From Pardosa pseudoannulata (Eukaryota > Arthropoda > Arachnida > Araneae > Lycosidae), in the NCBI GenBank assembly GCA_032207245.1, contig CM063502.1, positions 132,423,940 through 132,487,939 on the forward strand: 64,000 bases of DNA. Direction: 5' to 3'. Within the stretch, counting starts at the first letter, position 1. Every line of letters begins with the position of its first letter. Below are positions 1-12,120 of the stretch, in pieces. The position numbers were made by a program, and so were the translations under genes. The notes under the pieces are model-generated. The model saw only the letters and a list, made by a program, of their open reading frames with translations, was not told the DNA's origin and made no database searches.

Positions 1-1
1 C

Positions 2-778
2 AAGCTTGGTCCTATTTTATTCAACTTATACATTAATGACATACCACATCATCACAACACAACACTGGCTATGTTTGCGGACGACACGGCAATCCTTGCT
101 AAAAATAATAACACTAGATACATGCACCTATACTTACAAAGGCACATCAACATCCTTGACCGTTGGTTCGAGAGATGGAGGATTAAAATTAATCCTACCA
201 AAACCAAAGCTGTTTTCTTTAGCTACAAACGCATCCCTCCCCCTCCGGTCACGGTGTGTGGACAGTCGGTTTACTTTGAGAGAGAAATTAAATACCTAGG
301 TTTACTTATTGATAGTAGATTAACTTGGAAAAATAATATTAGTTATAATATTGCAAAGTTTTACAAAGCTAAAAATGCCTTAGCTCACCTCCTGTACCAT
401 GATCGAATGGGAATGGGGAATAAAGTCCTACTGTACAAGACGGTTTTAAGGCCCATTCTCCTGTATGCAGCACCGGTCTGGGGCTCTGCATCCAACTCAC
501 AGATCCAGAGATTACAAGTAATACAAAATAAAACTTTAAGGTCAATAATAAAAGCTAATCGTTACTTGCGGAACGACATTATCCATAGGGACCTGGGCAT
601 TGAGCCTATTAGGGATTTCATCAAAAAAATATCAACAATCTTTTATAATAAAATGAACTCTATTAATAACGAGGAAATTGCTAATATTCCGGACTATGAC
701 CCGATTGAGAAACCTAGACGTCCTAGGGCGACTACGGTCCTTCCAACGGGTCTAGTTCCTGGAACATCACTTTTGTAA
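2..778 (+). CDS. Jockey-like non-LTR retrotransposon reverse transcriptase, C-terminal part
   Basis: An open frame enters from the left edge, so the start lies outside the window and the first ATG at 71 is internal. The protein copies element RNA into DNA at a nicked target. Visible in order: LGPILFNLYINDIP (RT motif before the active site), the FADD catalytic box at nt 74-85, a KTKAVFF segment, YLGLLIDSRLTW, LLYAAPVWG, and a tail with NDIIHRDLGI. These are characteristic of the jockey clade, which ends soon after the RT and lacks RNase H. The frame is free of stops for about 258 codons, so the insertion is fairly young or well preserved. An A/T-rich tail follows the stop, as expected for a LINE 3' end. 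The upstream endonuclease half cannot be seen, so activity cannot be judged. Confidence 0.9.
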   Translation, partial: KLGPILFNLYINDIPHHHNTTLAMFADDTAILAKNNNTRYMHLYLQRHINILDRWFERWRIKINPTKTKAVFFSYKRIPPPPVTVCGQSVYFEREIKYLGLLIDSRLTWKNNISYNIAKFYKAKNALAHLLYHDRMGMGNKVLLYKTVLRPILLYAAPVWGSASNSQIQRLQVIQNKTLRSIIKANRYLRNDIIHRDLGIEPIRDFIKKISTIFYNKMNSINNEEIANIPDYDPIEKPRRPRATTVLPTGLVPGTSLL

Positions 779-795
779 ATATCTTCTGCCCATTA

Positions 796-897
796 TAAAA
801 AATAAATAAATAAATAAATAAAATAAAATAAAAAAAAATTAAAAAATAAATAAATAAAAAAAATATATATATATAAAAAAATAAAATAAAAAATAAA
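796..897 (+). repeat. A/T-rich LINE 3' tail, (TAAA)n-like
   Basis: An almost pure run of TAAA, AAAAT and AT units starts 18 nt after the reverse transcriptase stop. Its position suits the 3' tail of the jockey-like element expanded by slippage. It could instead be an independent microsatellite. Confidence 0.6.
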
Positions 898-2064
898 ACT
901 CTCAGTACTCTTACCTACTGTTTATAATGTTGCTGACCTTACTTTCAGCGTCTTATGTATTTTTAAATTGAATGGTTCTTATTGTGTACTATTATTATGT
1001 ATTTCCTTTTGTCAAAGAGTAAACTGAGTGGAAAAAAAAATTTAAAAATAATTATATAAGGGCTAAAGAAGATATATCTCCTCGTATAAAATTGTAAACA
1101 TATTGTAACTCTTCTGTTGATTGTGTTTTCTTTTTTCTCTTTTCTCTCTCTCTTCCCCTTCCTTTACTCTATTGTTGTTTTTTGTAGTATGTATAAATTA
1201 TACCTAATTTCATCAGCCAATAATGAATGTAAATTGGTTCACTTATCAAAGCTCATATTGGGGATAAGGGGACTTCGTCCCCAGGTGCCCCAAAACCCAG
1301 TATTCCAGTGTCCAGTGTCCAGTGTCCAGTGATGAGTTAGGATTTGCAAAATCCAAAGCGAGTAAAGCTTATCTTTCCTAAACTATAGATCCGATTCTGA
1401 AGTAAATTGGTATGAAAAAGCTTCGTATCACAGCGAAAAATACTGTCCTCTTTAAAACGTTCGAAATCCACCCTGTCCCCTTTTCGAGCGTTTAATGCCA
1501 TTATATCAAGCCTCATTTTAAGAGCAAGAGATTAAATTTATCAATTTATAACATAATAAATAGGTAAAAATAACAATTTTTTCTATCATTATGACTTCAT
1601 TCCTTTAACCATCTCATTTAATCATTTTTTATTTTAAACTATTTAAATGTGTTCTGCATTTTTCCATACGTTTTATCACTAAACTTAGATATTACATAAA
1701 TAATTTTCTTTTTTATTTGACTTAAATAATAGATTAAGTACATATGTGATAATTTTAATCGATTATTTTTGTTGAAAGGTAATTCTCAGCCAAAAAAACA
1801 AACCATTTTTTTTACCTGCTCATAAAGTCCTTTATAATTCTGGAAAATTAAAAATTTTACTGATCCCGTCATATGACGGGCTATATGCTAGTATATTAAT
1901 AAAATTGTATTTTTTAAAAAAGATTTTTTTTAATTTTTATTTTTATCAATTTAATAATGATAATAATTTTGTACTCGTGGCTTTAGAAAAAAATATATAT
2001 TTGGAATATTTTTATTACTAAATAATTATAATAGTAATTATATTAATAATTAATGTAATAAACA
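898..2064. other. AT-rich spacer with minor repeats
   Basis: No gene is supported. A somewhat GC-richer patch at about 1255-1340 contains four copies of TCCAGTG in tandem (1304-1331). A perfect 16-bp palindrome, CCCGTCATATGACGGG, sits at 1865-1880. The rest is low-complexity A/T sequence. Confidence 0.5.
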
Positions 2065-2146
2065 TGCATATTTGGCTCCCAATTTTTTTTTAAATTGTTG
2101 TAATGTTCCTATTTGGCTTTTTGGATAATAAGTTTGCCGACCACTG
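2065..2146 (-). mobile_element. hAT-like transposon terminus (fragment)
   Basis: Read on the minus strand, the segment starts at 2146 with CAGTGGTCGGCAAAC and continues with AAGCCAAATAGG and GAGCCAAATATG. CAGTG starts followed by GGTCGGCAAAC, with subterminal AGCCAAA/AGAGCC motifs, are typical of many hAT family ends. The opposite terminus was not found and no 8-bp duplication could be confirmed, so this is a family-resemblance call. Confidence 0.35.
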
Positions 2147-2149
2147 ATC

Positions 2150-2518
2150 TAGGTGGATAGAACTTGATGGCCCTGTTGTTTGACTTCCACGATCGCATAA
2201 CCTCAACCCTTTGGATTTCTATTTCTGGGAAAAAATGAATCCACCATGAGATGCCAGTGTAGACACCTGATGAAGTAATACCAGGGATTGTGATCACTAC
2301 AGCAGGTCTCCAGGAGAGTTCCGGAATTTTTGAGCGTGTCCACCAGTAGTTCCTTTATCCCTATACTCAAACGGGTATGCAATTAAGTCAGCAGCTAGCA
2401 ATTTGAACAGCTCTAGTGACAGTTCTTTTTTATTCAGGACTTCACGGTATCTTTTGCGTAATATATTCTGTACGATATTTTCTATATTATTTGTGAGGTG
2501 TCTTTCTGTCTGGTCCAA
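2150..2518 (-). pseudogene. Unidentified degenerate coding remnant
   Basis: Two minus-strand frames join head to tail: one runs 2518-2297 (73 codons, starting MDQTERHLTN) and a second covers the rest in a shifted frame. Composition here is clearly less A/T-biased than the flanks, and the frames avoid stops for longer than elsewhere. I do not recognise the family. The end of the second frame (below 2147) runs into the hAT-like terminus, so its last codons are not native. A transposon ORF or a fragment of a host gene are both possible. Confidence 0.3.
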
Positions 2519-3616
2519 ATTTCTCTATTTGCAGACATATATTTATCCATTGCACGTGATTCGCATCGCCATGTTTAATTGTAGTTGTTGTTTGCCTTAA
2601 AGTTTTTGATGTCTTCTGTTTGTCCTATTATCTTTCTAAATTTGTTGAAAAAATTAGGATATATCTTGTATAAATAAAAAACTGTGGATATACCATATTT
2701 ATGTCAATAAAGTAACAAATGTTTAGTTTATTTTCTATTTAGTTTAGATTGTTTTATATGTAATTTTGAATAGAAAGGAAGAGATAACATCTTTAACTAC
2801 CCCAGAAACAAAATATAATTTTAAAAGAGAAAAAAAATTATTTTTTCCAAGCTTTTACATTTGCAAATACAGCGGACAGTGCATTTTATGCAGTCTGCAT
2901 TTTTACCTTTGTTGGATAACCTTATCTACTTTCACCAAAATGTGCAAAAAGTACTAATGTTGTGCTTTTAAGTTGTTGTTTTTATACCAAGAACTGAAAA
3001 GATTTTTAAGCATATATTATGAAAAAGTAAAATCTTTTACATAAGAGCGGAAGGGGGTACTCGTTCCTATGTGAAGTGAAAAGAACAAGCTCATACGAAA
3101 TTCAGTTATGTTACTGAGTAATATGAGGATATATGAAGTAGCTTGTATTATATTACTGAAGGTATTACTGAAGGTATTATATTATATTTCATTTTCTATG
3201 TGATTCCTTGATTACTGACGGTTATTTGTTCTTCAGAAAACTGTGAGTTATTTTAATTCCTTTGTTTAAACAAAAATTTTGTTTAGAACAATGCCTATAT
3301 ATTATAGCTGTGATTCCTGTAAAGCTTGGGAATTTTTAGATAAATGGAAACACTTGCAAAATAAGGAAATATTAGAATTATGGAATATTTGAGTAGATGA
3401 ATATTAAGGGGATTATTGTTATTTATTGATGCATAGGTAGGTACTAATATACAGCAACAAAATATAGATAATAAACTGGCACCAAATAAGGGGGCTATAT
3501 CAACTCTTCCTTTAGACCTATGCATGAGCCAGGTTTCACAGGTAGTCACGTTATTGTGGTTTAAATAATACATATATAACTTTCTAATCAAAACTAGCTC
3601 TTATTAATTATATGAT
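2519..3616. other. AT-rich spacer, no gene seen
   Basis: Only short chance frames occur. A direct duplication of TATTACTGAAGG lies near 3149-3175. A 98-codon minus-strand frame at 3295-3591 has lysine- and isoleucine-rich A/T composition and no recognisable motif, so I do not call it. Confidence 0.5.
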
Positions 3617-3618
3617 TA

Positions 3619-4833
3619 CACTGTCTACCAATACGTATTTGGACACCTGTGATAGAAAAGAAAAACTAAATGTATTCAAAATCAATAGTTGGTAGAGCCT
3701 CCACTAGAGGCAATTACAGCGTGAACCCTCCGGGGCATACTTTTCACAAGTCTTTGTATTACAGCTAGTGGTATTGTCTTCCACTCGGCTTGGAGTAGGC
3801 ATACAAGTTCCTTCACAGATTTTTGACTGGTAATGCATCTCTTAATTCCGCAATCCAACTCGTCCCAGAGGTTCTCGATAGGATTCAGGTCTGGGATCTG
3901 GGCAGGCCAGTCTATTCGATGAACTTCATTGGCACCATACCAAGCTTTGGTTAACCTCGAAATGACAACTGGCACTGTCATCCTGAAAGTAACAGGGGTC
4001 CAACCCGTAAAACTGCCACAACGTAGGAAGCACATTGTAATCCAAAATAGTGCAGTAAGCCTCGGCGTTAATTTTATCATAAATGGGGACCCAGGGTTCC
4101 AGGTCATACCAAGAGAAACACCCCCATACCATAATTCCACCTCCGCTGAACTTGACTGTTGACACAATGCATTCTGGCCGTAGATGTTCTCCAGGCAGAC
4201 GCCAGACCCAGCCATCCAAACTGTAAAGGGTGAACCTTGATTCGTCACTCCAAAGAACCCGTTTCCACTGATCTACTATCCAATTTCGATGTGCTTTGCA
4301 CCACATTAACCGAGCAGCGCGGTGGGACTTTGTGATCAAAGGCTTGTGGGCAGCAGCAGGACCATGAAAACCAAGCAGATGGGCTTTCTTACGGATGATA
4401 TTCATTGAAAAAAATACTCCCGGATGCCTGTTGAAACTCCTCACGGATGAGGGCCATCGGTTGGGTGCTGTTCTTTCAAATTTCTCTGGACAGGACTAGT
4501 CGGTCTCTATCTCCCAGTAGTTTCGTTGGTCTGCCGACTCGGGGCACATTCCGACAATCACTGCTCACCTCCCACTTCTTAATCACACAAGCCACTGTCG
4601 ATTTTAGGTACTTCAGATCGCTAGATATGTCCCTTAAGAATCGGCCACATTTGTGATACCCGATAATTATACCTTTCTCGAAATCAGAGAGCTTCGAACT
4701 GCTCGGTATCTTGCATGCGACTAATGCCGATGCTGTTTCCTACACGATGTATACCGGTGGAGGCCGTGACGTACCTCACGACCGGAGATATAGTCATTTG
4801 CATAGATGCCCAAATACTTATTGCTAGACAGTG
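3619..4833 (-). mobile_element. Tc1-type DNA transposon, copy 1 (complete ends)
   Basis: The element is 1215 bp and flanked by TA (3617-3618 and 4834-4835), the standard Tc1/mariner target. Its inverted ends start CACTGTCTACCAATA on the left and CACTGTCTAGCAATA in reverse complement on the right. It carries one decayed transposase on the minus strand. A second member of the same family lies at 49365-50564 in the opposite orientation. Length and single-gene layout match Tc1. Confidence 0.92.
3682..4709 (-). pseudogene. Tc1 transposase, frameshifted (copy 1)
   Basis: A DDE transposase of the Tc1 family that would cut and paste the element through its inverted ends. Visible in order: an N-terminal helix-turn-helix region (SELSDFEK-like start, STVACVIKKW), the first catalytic aspartate in [16 protein letters not shown], the second aspartate in FQDDSASCH, and the glutamate in DLNPIENLWDELD, ending GGSTNY. 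Lesions against copy 2: the start ATG is ATA at 4707-4709, an in-frame TGA replaces an arginine codon after LSREI, one extra T sits in a T run near 4404, and two bases are missing near 3961 between the second and third catalytic residues. The copy cannot make active enzyme. Confidence 0.9.
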
Positions 4834-4835
4834 TA

Positions 4836-7725
4836 TAATGAAATGCAAATATCCAATTGATGACGAAAGTAAACAGAGGGCTTTTGAAAAATTTTGAAAT
4901 GTGTAGATAGAAGGGTTAGACTGGCCATTTAAAAGTGCTATGGTATTTTTTTTAAAAACACTCGTGCAAACAGGGGGATCAAAACCAATAAACTCTGGAT
5001 CTCATATCATATGCCTAGTTGACACTTTTAATTCAAATTAAAAGAGAATACATTTTGTATGATGCTACCTAAATTTACTGCAAAAAAATGTATAAGTCAA
5101 ATAAAACTACATTCTAAAAAATTGAAATTATCTGTAATCATATAAAAGTATAGATACAGGAGTGAACAACCTATTTGTCTAATTGAAATTTTTATACAGA
5201 TTTGGAAGAGTTTTTTAATTTAATAATTAATACTTGAATGCTATCTTAAACACATACACAATATTCTAATTATAAACATTCTAATCCTATGTTATCGATC
5301 TTAAGGGAAAACATTTGGAATCGGTTATGTTTGAGAGAAATTAAATTAATGCTTTCTTATAAAGGAACATTAACCTAAAATAACAATAAATAAATGTGAT
5401 AAAAGCGAATTACAACTAACACAAATGTTAAGAGTTTACAAAAGTTTTAATTTACCTGAATAAATCATAGCTTTGAATGGATAAAAGCCAAATAGGAGAC
5501 ATGTGGAGAATTCTCAAGAGTGAAAATTTAATAATATTTCCTTTTACTGTTTCTGTATATTCTTTAACAGGTTGTAATACACAAGAAAGTCATTAGCGTA
5601 GTGTAATTATTTGTACATATGTTTGTTTATATAATTGCCTAATACATCTATTTTTTATTTAGCATGATAGACTCCAGTTGTTAGTTTTATTCTTGTGTCA
5701 AGTGTATATTTTAGTAACACATATTTTTACAAAAAATAATCATGTTTTTTAAAATTCAATATCTTAGCCAAATTCAATGATTTTTATTCCTGTTTATTCA
5801 TTAATGTCTACCTAACAACATATGACCAAAATAATACAAAAACTTCAAATTTTGTATAATTTTATTTAAAAAATAATTTGCTAGATTTATCTTCAGAAAT
5901 GCATCGTCTCACATTATTATTTTCTCAAAGATGCTCTCATAAATGCAATTATTTTAGAATGGCTGCATCATTGAAAACTGCACGCAAAAACATATTCCTG
6001 AAAAATAAGGCACTCAGGTCAGTAAAATCAATATTCTCCGATGGGAAGAACGATGTTATTGTTAAAACGGAAAGTGTCCAACGTTCAAATCTTAGAAGCG
6101 TAAAATTTTCCCAAATTCGTTTTGTCAGCAAAATGCCCTGAATTCGGGTACAGAGTTTTCGGATAAATGCCAGATAAACAGCAACAGCTTACCTTTACGA
6201 TAGTGCTAATAGTAAATATTTCAATCACATATATAAGTGCTTTTTGCCCCGAAAAAAATGTTCCTTCTTACAGATTCTAACTTTTCTTACTTCACTGGGG
6301 TTTTTTTAGATATTTTATAAAGAACTGAATTTCTCTTAACGGACTAAAATCATTTTTTTTTTGTTGTTGTTGTTAAAACCTCCCATTCCTCTTACTTTCA
6401 GTGATTTTTTTCTTAAGGATCTCATCCTCTCGTGTTATTGCTATGTTTAAAGTTTTTACCCAATCCATCATAGTTATATTTTATTTATCCTTTAAAATTT
6501 CTACTCCTAGCATTCATCTAAATTGTTACCATTTAAGCACTATTTTAAGTAGACGTTTCAGCTCGGAAATAAATGCATTTTCTTGTTCTTTTTTAACGTA
6601 TTTTAAATCTTATCTAATCTTACTTATTTTCTAAAACTCTGAATAAAGAGTTTCATCTTATTTAATCTTTCAAAGAGATCTTCTTTTTTTGGCAAAGCTT
6701 TCATATCATCATTAACATCCAAATGGACCAACTTTGCTATTATCCGAATTAAATCTCCTTCAATCAAATCTCCCCCTCAAAAACAAGTTTGAAAAGTTCC
6801 TTAAAAAAGTCTTCCATGCATTATTTTGCAGTAAAATATTGTTTAGTTGAGTGTCATACATTATCTTAGTTACTGTCATGTGGTGTAATTCATTTACTTT
6901 ACCCAACGTTAATGTGTATTTATGTATAGTATGCACTTACGGATGTAAATGTAATTGTGTTTCATTTCGTGTCAAGTATTCACTCTTTGTTCAGAAATTC
7001 GATTGTTTCCGATGAATGAGTGATTGTTATATGATAATTACTACAAACGTTTTATTTTATTATCCGAACAGTGATCAATTCCATAAACACCGTATTATAC
7101 CATTAAGTTATGTTTATATGTAAGTAGTATTATATACACACATATTAAATGGACCATTAGGACTAAAATATATGTCGTTAAAAGCTTAGTGTTTTAAACA
7201 TACACATTTATATTTTGAAAAATTAAGCTTTTAGAACAACTTTGAGTGGATTCTCAACACAATAATAAATGAATAAACAAAATAAATTTAACAAGCATAA
7301 TTTGGAATACATTTTTAAACATCATACACTATTACAAAAACTTCTGAGTGTTATAAAAGTTCATAATGTATTGGGGAATAGTTTTAAATTTAGTTATAAA
7401 CTATGCGGACATAAAATTTTAAATAAGCGTCTACTTTTGCATTTTACAAAAACTGTCTAGTTAAATATATCTTTTTTAATAATTACTAGAAATTATATTT
7501 AGAAGAATCTTTACAGCCACACAAATATTTGTTCGAAGAAATATTGTAAAACGATTTTTCTCTCGTCAAGTTTGTATGCTGAAGTTTCATAAAATTAATA
7601 ATTCAAACATACGCTATCTTAATAAAGAGATAGATTTTTCCCTGACTTCGTTTGCATTATCCCGAAGTTATAGAGTTGTACAAAAAAACAAAAAATATAT
7701 GATGCTTTAACTAAAATTGACAAAT
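4836..7725. other. AT-rich spacer, no gene recognised
   Basis: No motif-bearing frame was found. The best frame is 5878-6141 (+, 87 codons) with a basic segment beginning MAASLKTARKN. It has moderately balanced composition but no family I know, so I leave it uncalled. T-rich runs and a short GTT repeat lie near 6350-6375. Confidence 0.5.
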
Positions 7726-7727
7726 AG

Positions 7728-7800
7728 AAAATCACCGTAGCGCAGGTCGATACCGTGCTGGCATTAAATAAAGATGTCTGAGTTCTAAGTCCAAGTATAT
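7728..7800 (+). other. Possible tRNA-like (A box/B box) relic
   Basis: The segment has TAGCGCAGGTCGATACC followed by GTGCTGG, resembling an A-box region, and 30-odd bases later GAGTTCTAAGTCC, resembling a B box. It may be an old SINE head or a decayed tRNA gene. No cloverleaf could be drawn with confidence. Confidence 0.25.
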
Positions 7801-8297
7801 AAATTTATGATATAAATCTTCTTGTTTGATCATTAGAATAAAGTGCATAATTGATGTTAACTGCCCTGATTTATAAAAATACAATAATTTGAAAAAAAAA
7901 GTAAGCATTTTCGTTTTTGCCCATATTTTAATTCAATACTGTAATTTATTCTTTTAAAACCTTTTAACTGAGTCTCATGGCATAAGTAAAAATTCACGCA
8001 CACCCTTAATTAATCCCTTACTACTTCATTTTAAATTATTTAATCAAATTCCACTACGCAACTAAAACTGTTTTTTGTCTAAATAAGTGATCTTATTAAT
8101 TTGGGGTAAAAAAAATAAGGCGATAAATTGTTTTTTATGAGCTCTTGCTTTCAATATAATCAACAGCTCACTGAAGACATCTATTTGATGTAACCTGTGA
8201 AAGAAAAAATCATGTGTAATAAAAATATAGTATGGTATCTCATATTTCATAAAAACAATGTTTATTTTTCAGCTGTATAAGAATGGATTGGTCAGTT
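7801..8297. other. AT-rich spacer, no gene seen
   Basis: Only short chance frames and A/T-rich sequence are present. Confidence 0.5.
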
Positions 8298-8540
8298 TTA
8301 GCCTATTTGTGGGGACGTTACCTTTTGAACTATCTCCTGTACGGGAAACAAGGAGCAGATCTTGTAACAGCCCAGCAGTTGTTGGCTAAAGCTGAATTGT
8401 CCCTCATATGTACCCTCATATATGTGTTCTATTGCAGAGATATCTTGATGGAATTTTCCACGGTGCTCATCTTTTACAGGTGTAGTTTTCATGTAAAAAA
8501 AATCAAGATGGAAGTGGAGAAAATTAATTTTTAGAGACAT
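8298..8540 (-). pseudogene. Remnant of a metazoan transposon-associated ORF (FLHSHLDFF / DEHGERFHQDI family)
   Basis: The minus-strand frame starts MSLKINFLHFHLDFF and continues DEHRGKFHQDISAIEH. This matches from memory a conserved stretch in many repetitive, unnamed animal proteins (NMSLKIHFLHSHLDFFP, then DEHGERFHQDIS). Past a frameshift near 8390, another frame gives ALANNCWAVTRSAP, corresponding to the family's LADYCW block with a following YRRK-like end. So the original C-terminus is present but shifted. The biochemical role of the family is unknown to me; it is usually repeated like a transposon gene. Upstream parts (higher coordinates) are not in register and seem lost or rearranged. 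Confidence 0.6.
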
Positions 8541-9110
8541 ACTGCATCCAAGGTCACTACACTTTCACCAGCTGTTGGTATTGTCTTCTTTACTTCTGAC
8601 TAAAACCTCTTCTAAAGCTATCCCAGTCTTCTATCTGTTTCCCTTCTAAAAGGGATCCTTCCGAGATCTTTCAAAATATCATGTATTTATGGGCATACAA
8701 AGAATACCTTCTTCTATGTGTTCTGCCTTGACTTCTGAGTCATGGGAAGTTTAAGGATTTTTTTCTATTTTACAAGTTGCATCCTCACCTCCTTCAACTT
8801 AATCCTTTTCAGTATCATTATCCTTCTTATAATTTTAAGGTATTTCATGAATTAGCAGATTAGCCAGTCATAGAGACCAAATGGCTAATGAAGTGCGGGT
8901 CTACTGTAAAAATGTTTTCTTCTTTATGACAACCTTTGCTTCAAGGAGGGCATCAAGTAGAAATAACAATCACCCTCATGGTTTCCTATTTCCCGTAAAA
9001 TCATGGATACAGCATACTTCATTGCATCGTACTCAGCTACCGTCGTAGTTTCACTGAACAATAATTACAGAATATGGATACCACGGTTTATCCTGATAAC
9101 CTACCTTCAC
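8541..9110 (-). pseudogene. Degenerate coding-like stretch, unidentified
   Basis: Minus-strand frames with balanced composition but several stops: one near 9050-8930 reads ETTTVAEYDAMKYAVSM and then GDCYFYLMPS, and another near 8690-8550 reads ILKDLGRIPFRRET and then TIPTAGESVVTLDAV. These look like protein remnants, not A/T noise, perhaps from the same or a neighbouring transposon as the ORF at 8298-8540. I do not recognise the family and cannot show the pieces belong together. Confidence 0.3.
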
Positions 9111-9416
9111 ACCAAAGTAATGAAAGTAAGCTTCGACTGGACTGGTGGTTATTTTCTGCTCTGAAAATGCCATTTCACGTAACAAAAAATACGTAGAAGT
9201 TTCACAGACGTAACAACAGTTATTAACGGTATTAACACAATTTCTCTATTTTGAATTTGAAAGCTGAAAATTAGTGCTTTTATTGATCTGTAAGGGTTAA
9301 TAGTTAATACTACTTTTGAAACAACATTCGAAAGATCAAATAGACTCACACTGGGATGAATAGGTATCATAGGAGTAACAACCACCGAACATTCGACTTC
9401 CTGCAAACCAGCCTTA

Positions 9417-9542
9417 GGGCCAGTCTCACTAAAGTCGTTTAAGGCTAACCGCGATTAATCTCTGTTCAAACAGAGAATTGCGTCCCACCATTGGTTGGCG
9501 CCTTGGGTTAATCGCGGTTAGCCGTAAACAACTTTGATGCCC
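9417..9542. mobile_element. PIF/Harbinger-type MITE
   Basis: A 126-bp foldback element with ends GGGCC and GCCC, flanked on both sides by TTA (9414-9416 and 9543-9545), the three-base duplication used by PIF/Harbinger transposons. Inside the ends, two arms of about 28 bp (AAAGTCGTTTAAGG and its partner, including CTAACCGCGATTAA) match at 26 positions. The right end has lost about seven bases. A second small perfect palindrome (TCTCTGTT/AACAGAGA) lies in the loop. It has no coding capacity, so it would need enzyme from elsewhere. Confidence 0.75.
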
Positions 9543-9545
9543 TTA

Positions 9546-10788
<1,243 letters not shown>

Positions 10789-11070
10789 GCCTTAACCACA
10801 TAATGTGGTTGTGCTACAAAGGTTAGCCTTGAATCAATAATAAAAGATGACTATGGGAAGCTATTTTTTCCTGTACCCATTCATTTCTTTGATTCTTTTC
10901 TTTGGATTGTATTTGTGATTTATGAATACAAAGTTTTTGTAATGATAGTTATATATATATTGATTATTAAACAAAGAAGTTCAATTATGTGCTACGGTAA
11001 GTAAAATCTTGACTTATTTGATTCTTTAGTGTTTTACTTCCACTAAAAATCTCTAATTAGCTTTAGTTAA

Positions 11071-12120
11071 AACAATTTTTACTCATCACTTTTAATTACT
11101 AAAACTCGGGTGATCAAAAAATAAATATGCATTTCATAAAGTAATAATTAACTGAATAACATAGGTAGATGGGTAAAAATTGACTCACTCTCATTACACT
11201 TAATTTTATTTTATACACGATTCTTATAGAGCATCACTGACGTTTTGCTGTACAGCGTCGTGTGTTGGCCATTTTTAAAACTTTTTTATAGTTACAATAA
11301 AATCTCATGTCATGCCAAGCACCTGTGACAATTTTTACTTCTCTACCTATATTATTTCGTGAATTATTACTTTTTTCAAATGTATACTCATTTTCTGATC
11401 TCCCGGTACTTTTAATTCTCAGTTCGTTTTTCAAATTGTATTATTTTCAAAAATGTTTTAACTACTTAGTGTAGTATTAAAATATGTAAAGCATATGAGG
11501 CTTAAACTAATGGCTTATCGCTTATCAACCTGAACATGTTGAGAAATCAACAGATTCAGTTTACAATCCCTATTCCCGATTAAAAATGAATGGATTTTTT
11601 TTATATGATAGCGAAAGTTTTAAACCAATTAAAGGATTATCACTAGCCAACCTGAATGAAATAAAATAGTAAAACATTTTTCACTAGTACTCTAAAATTC
11701 CAGGCATATAACTGAATCTGTTGCTTTTTCAATGCACATATGTTGACGTGTTTTCTATCCAACAAGCGGTGGAAAACATATTTCCTTCCAAAAAGGTCCA
11801 AATATTTATTCTATTTAATAATCTAAAAGAATTTATTTTCTTAAATCAATCTCTATCCAAATAAAATTTTAATATACTATCCCAAGAAAAAATGGCCCTT
11901 TAAAGAGTGAAATAGTTAAATTTTTTGCAACGTTGAAATTGTTCATTTTACACTGACATAGCTTAAAAAATTAGCGATAATTGCTTTATAACCTCTTTCA
12001 AGTTTTATAGCGTTACAACTCTCGGTTGTTAAAAAGAGCAATGATTGCTGAAATTATTTTGACTAATGAGAGAAGTAATACGAATCGCTGCAAAAATACA
12101 TATAAGTCATTAAAATTTTA
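11071..12120. repeat. Tandem duplication, unit A
   Basis: Unit A shares blocks with unit B immediately downstream, for example ACTAAAACTCGGGTGATC, GGCTTATCGCTTATCAACC, CCAACAAGCGGTGG and GAGAGAAGTAA. Identity looks high, about 90 percent by eye. Unit A contains about 350 extra bases (about 11132-11484) that B lacks. No gene is recognised; the minus-strand frame at 11234-11434 lies in the extra part and has no known motif. Confidence 0.85.

Noticed and set aside
1304..1331. Four tandem TCCAGTG heptamers, considered as a telomere-like or regulatory array
   Set aside because: Too short, and the unit is not a known arthropod telomere repeat. It is most simply slippage.
5878..6141. 87-codon frame with a basic segment
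   Set aside because: No family resemblance, no splice or promoter signal I could defend, and chance is sufficient at this length.
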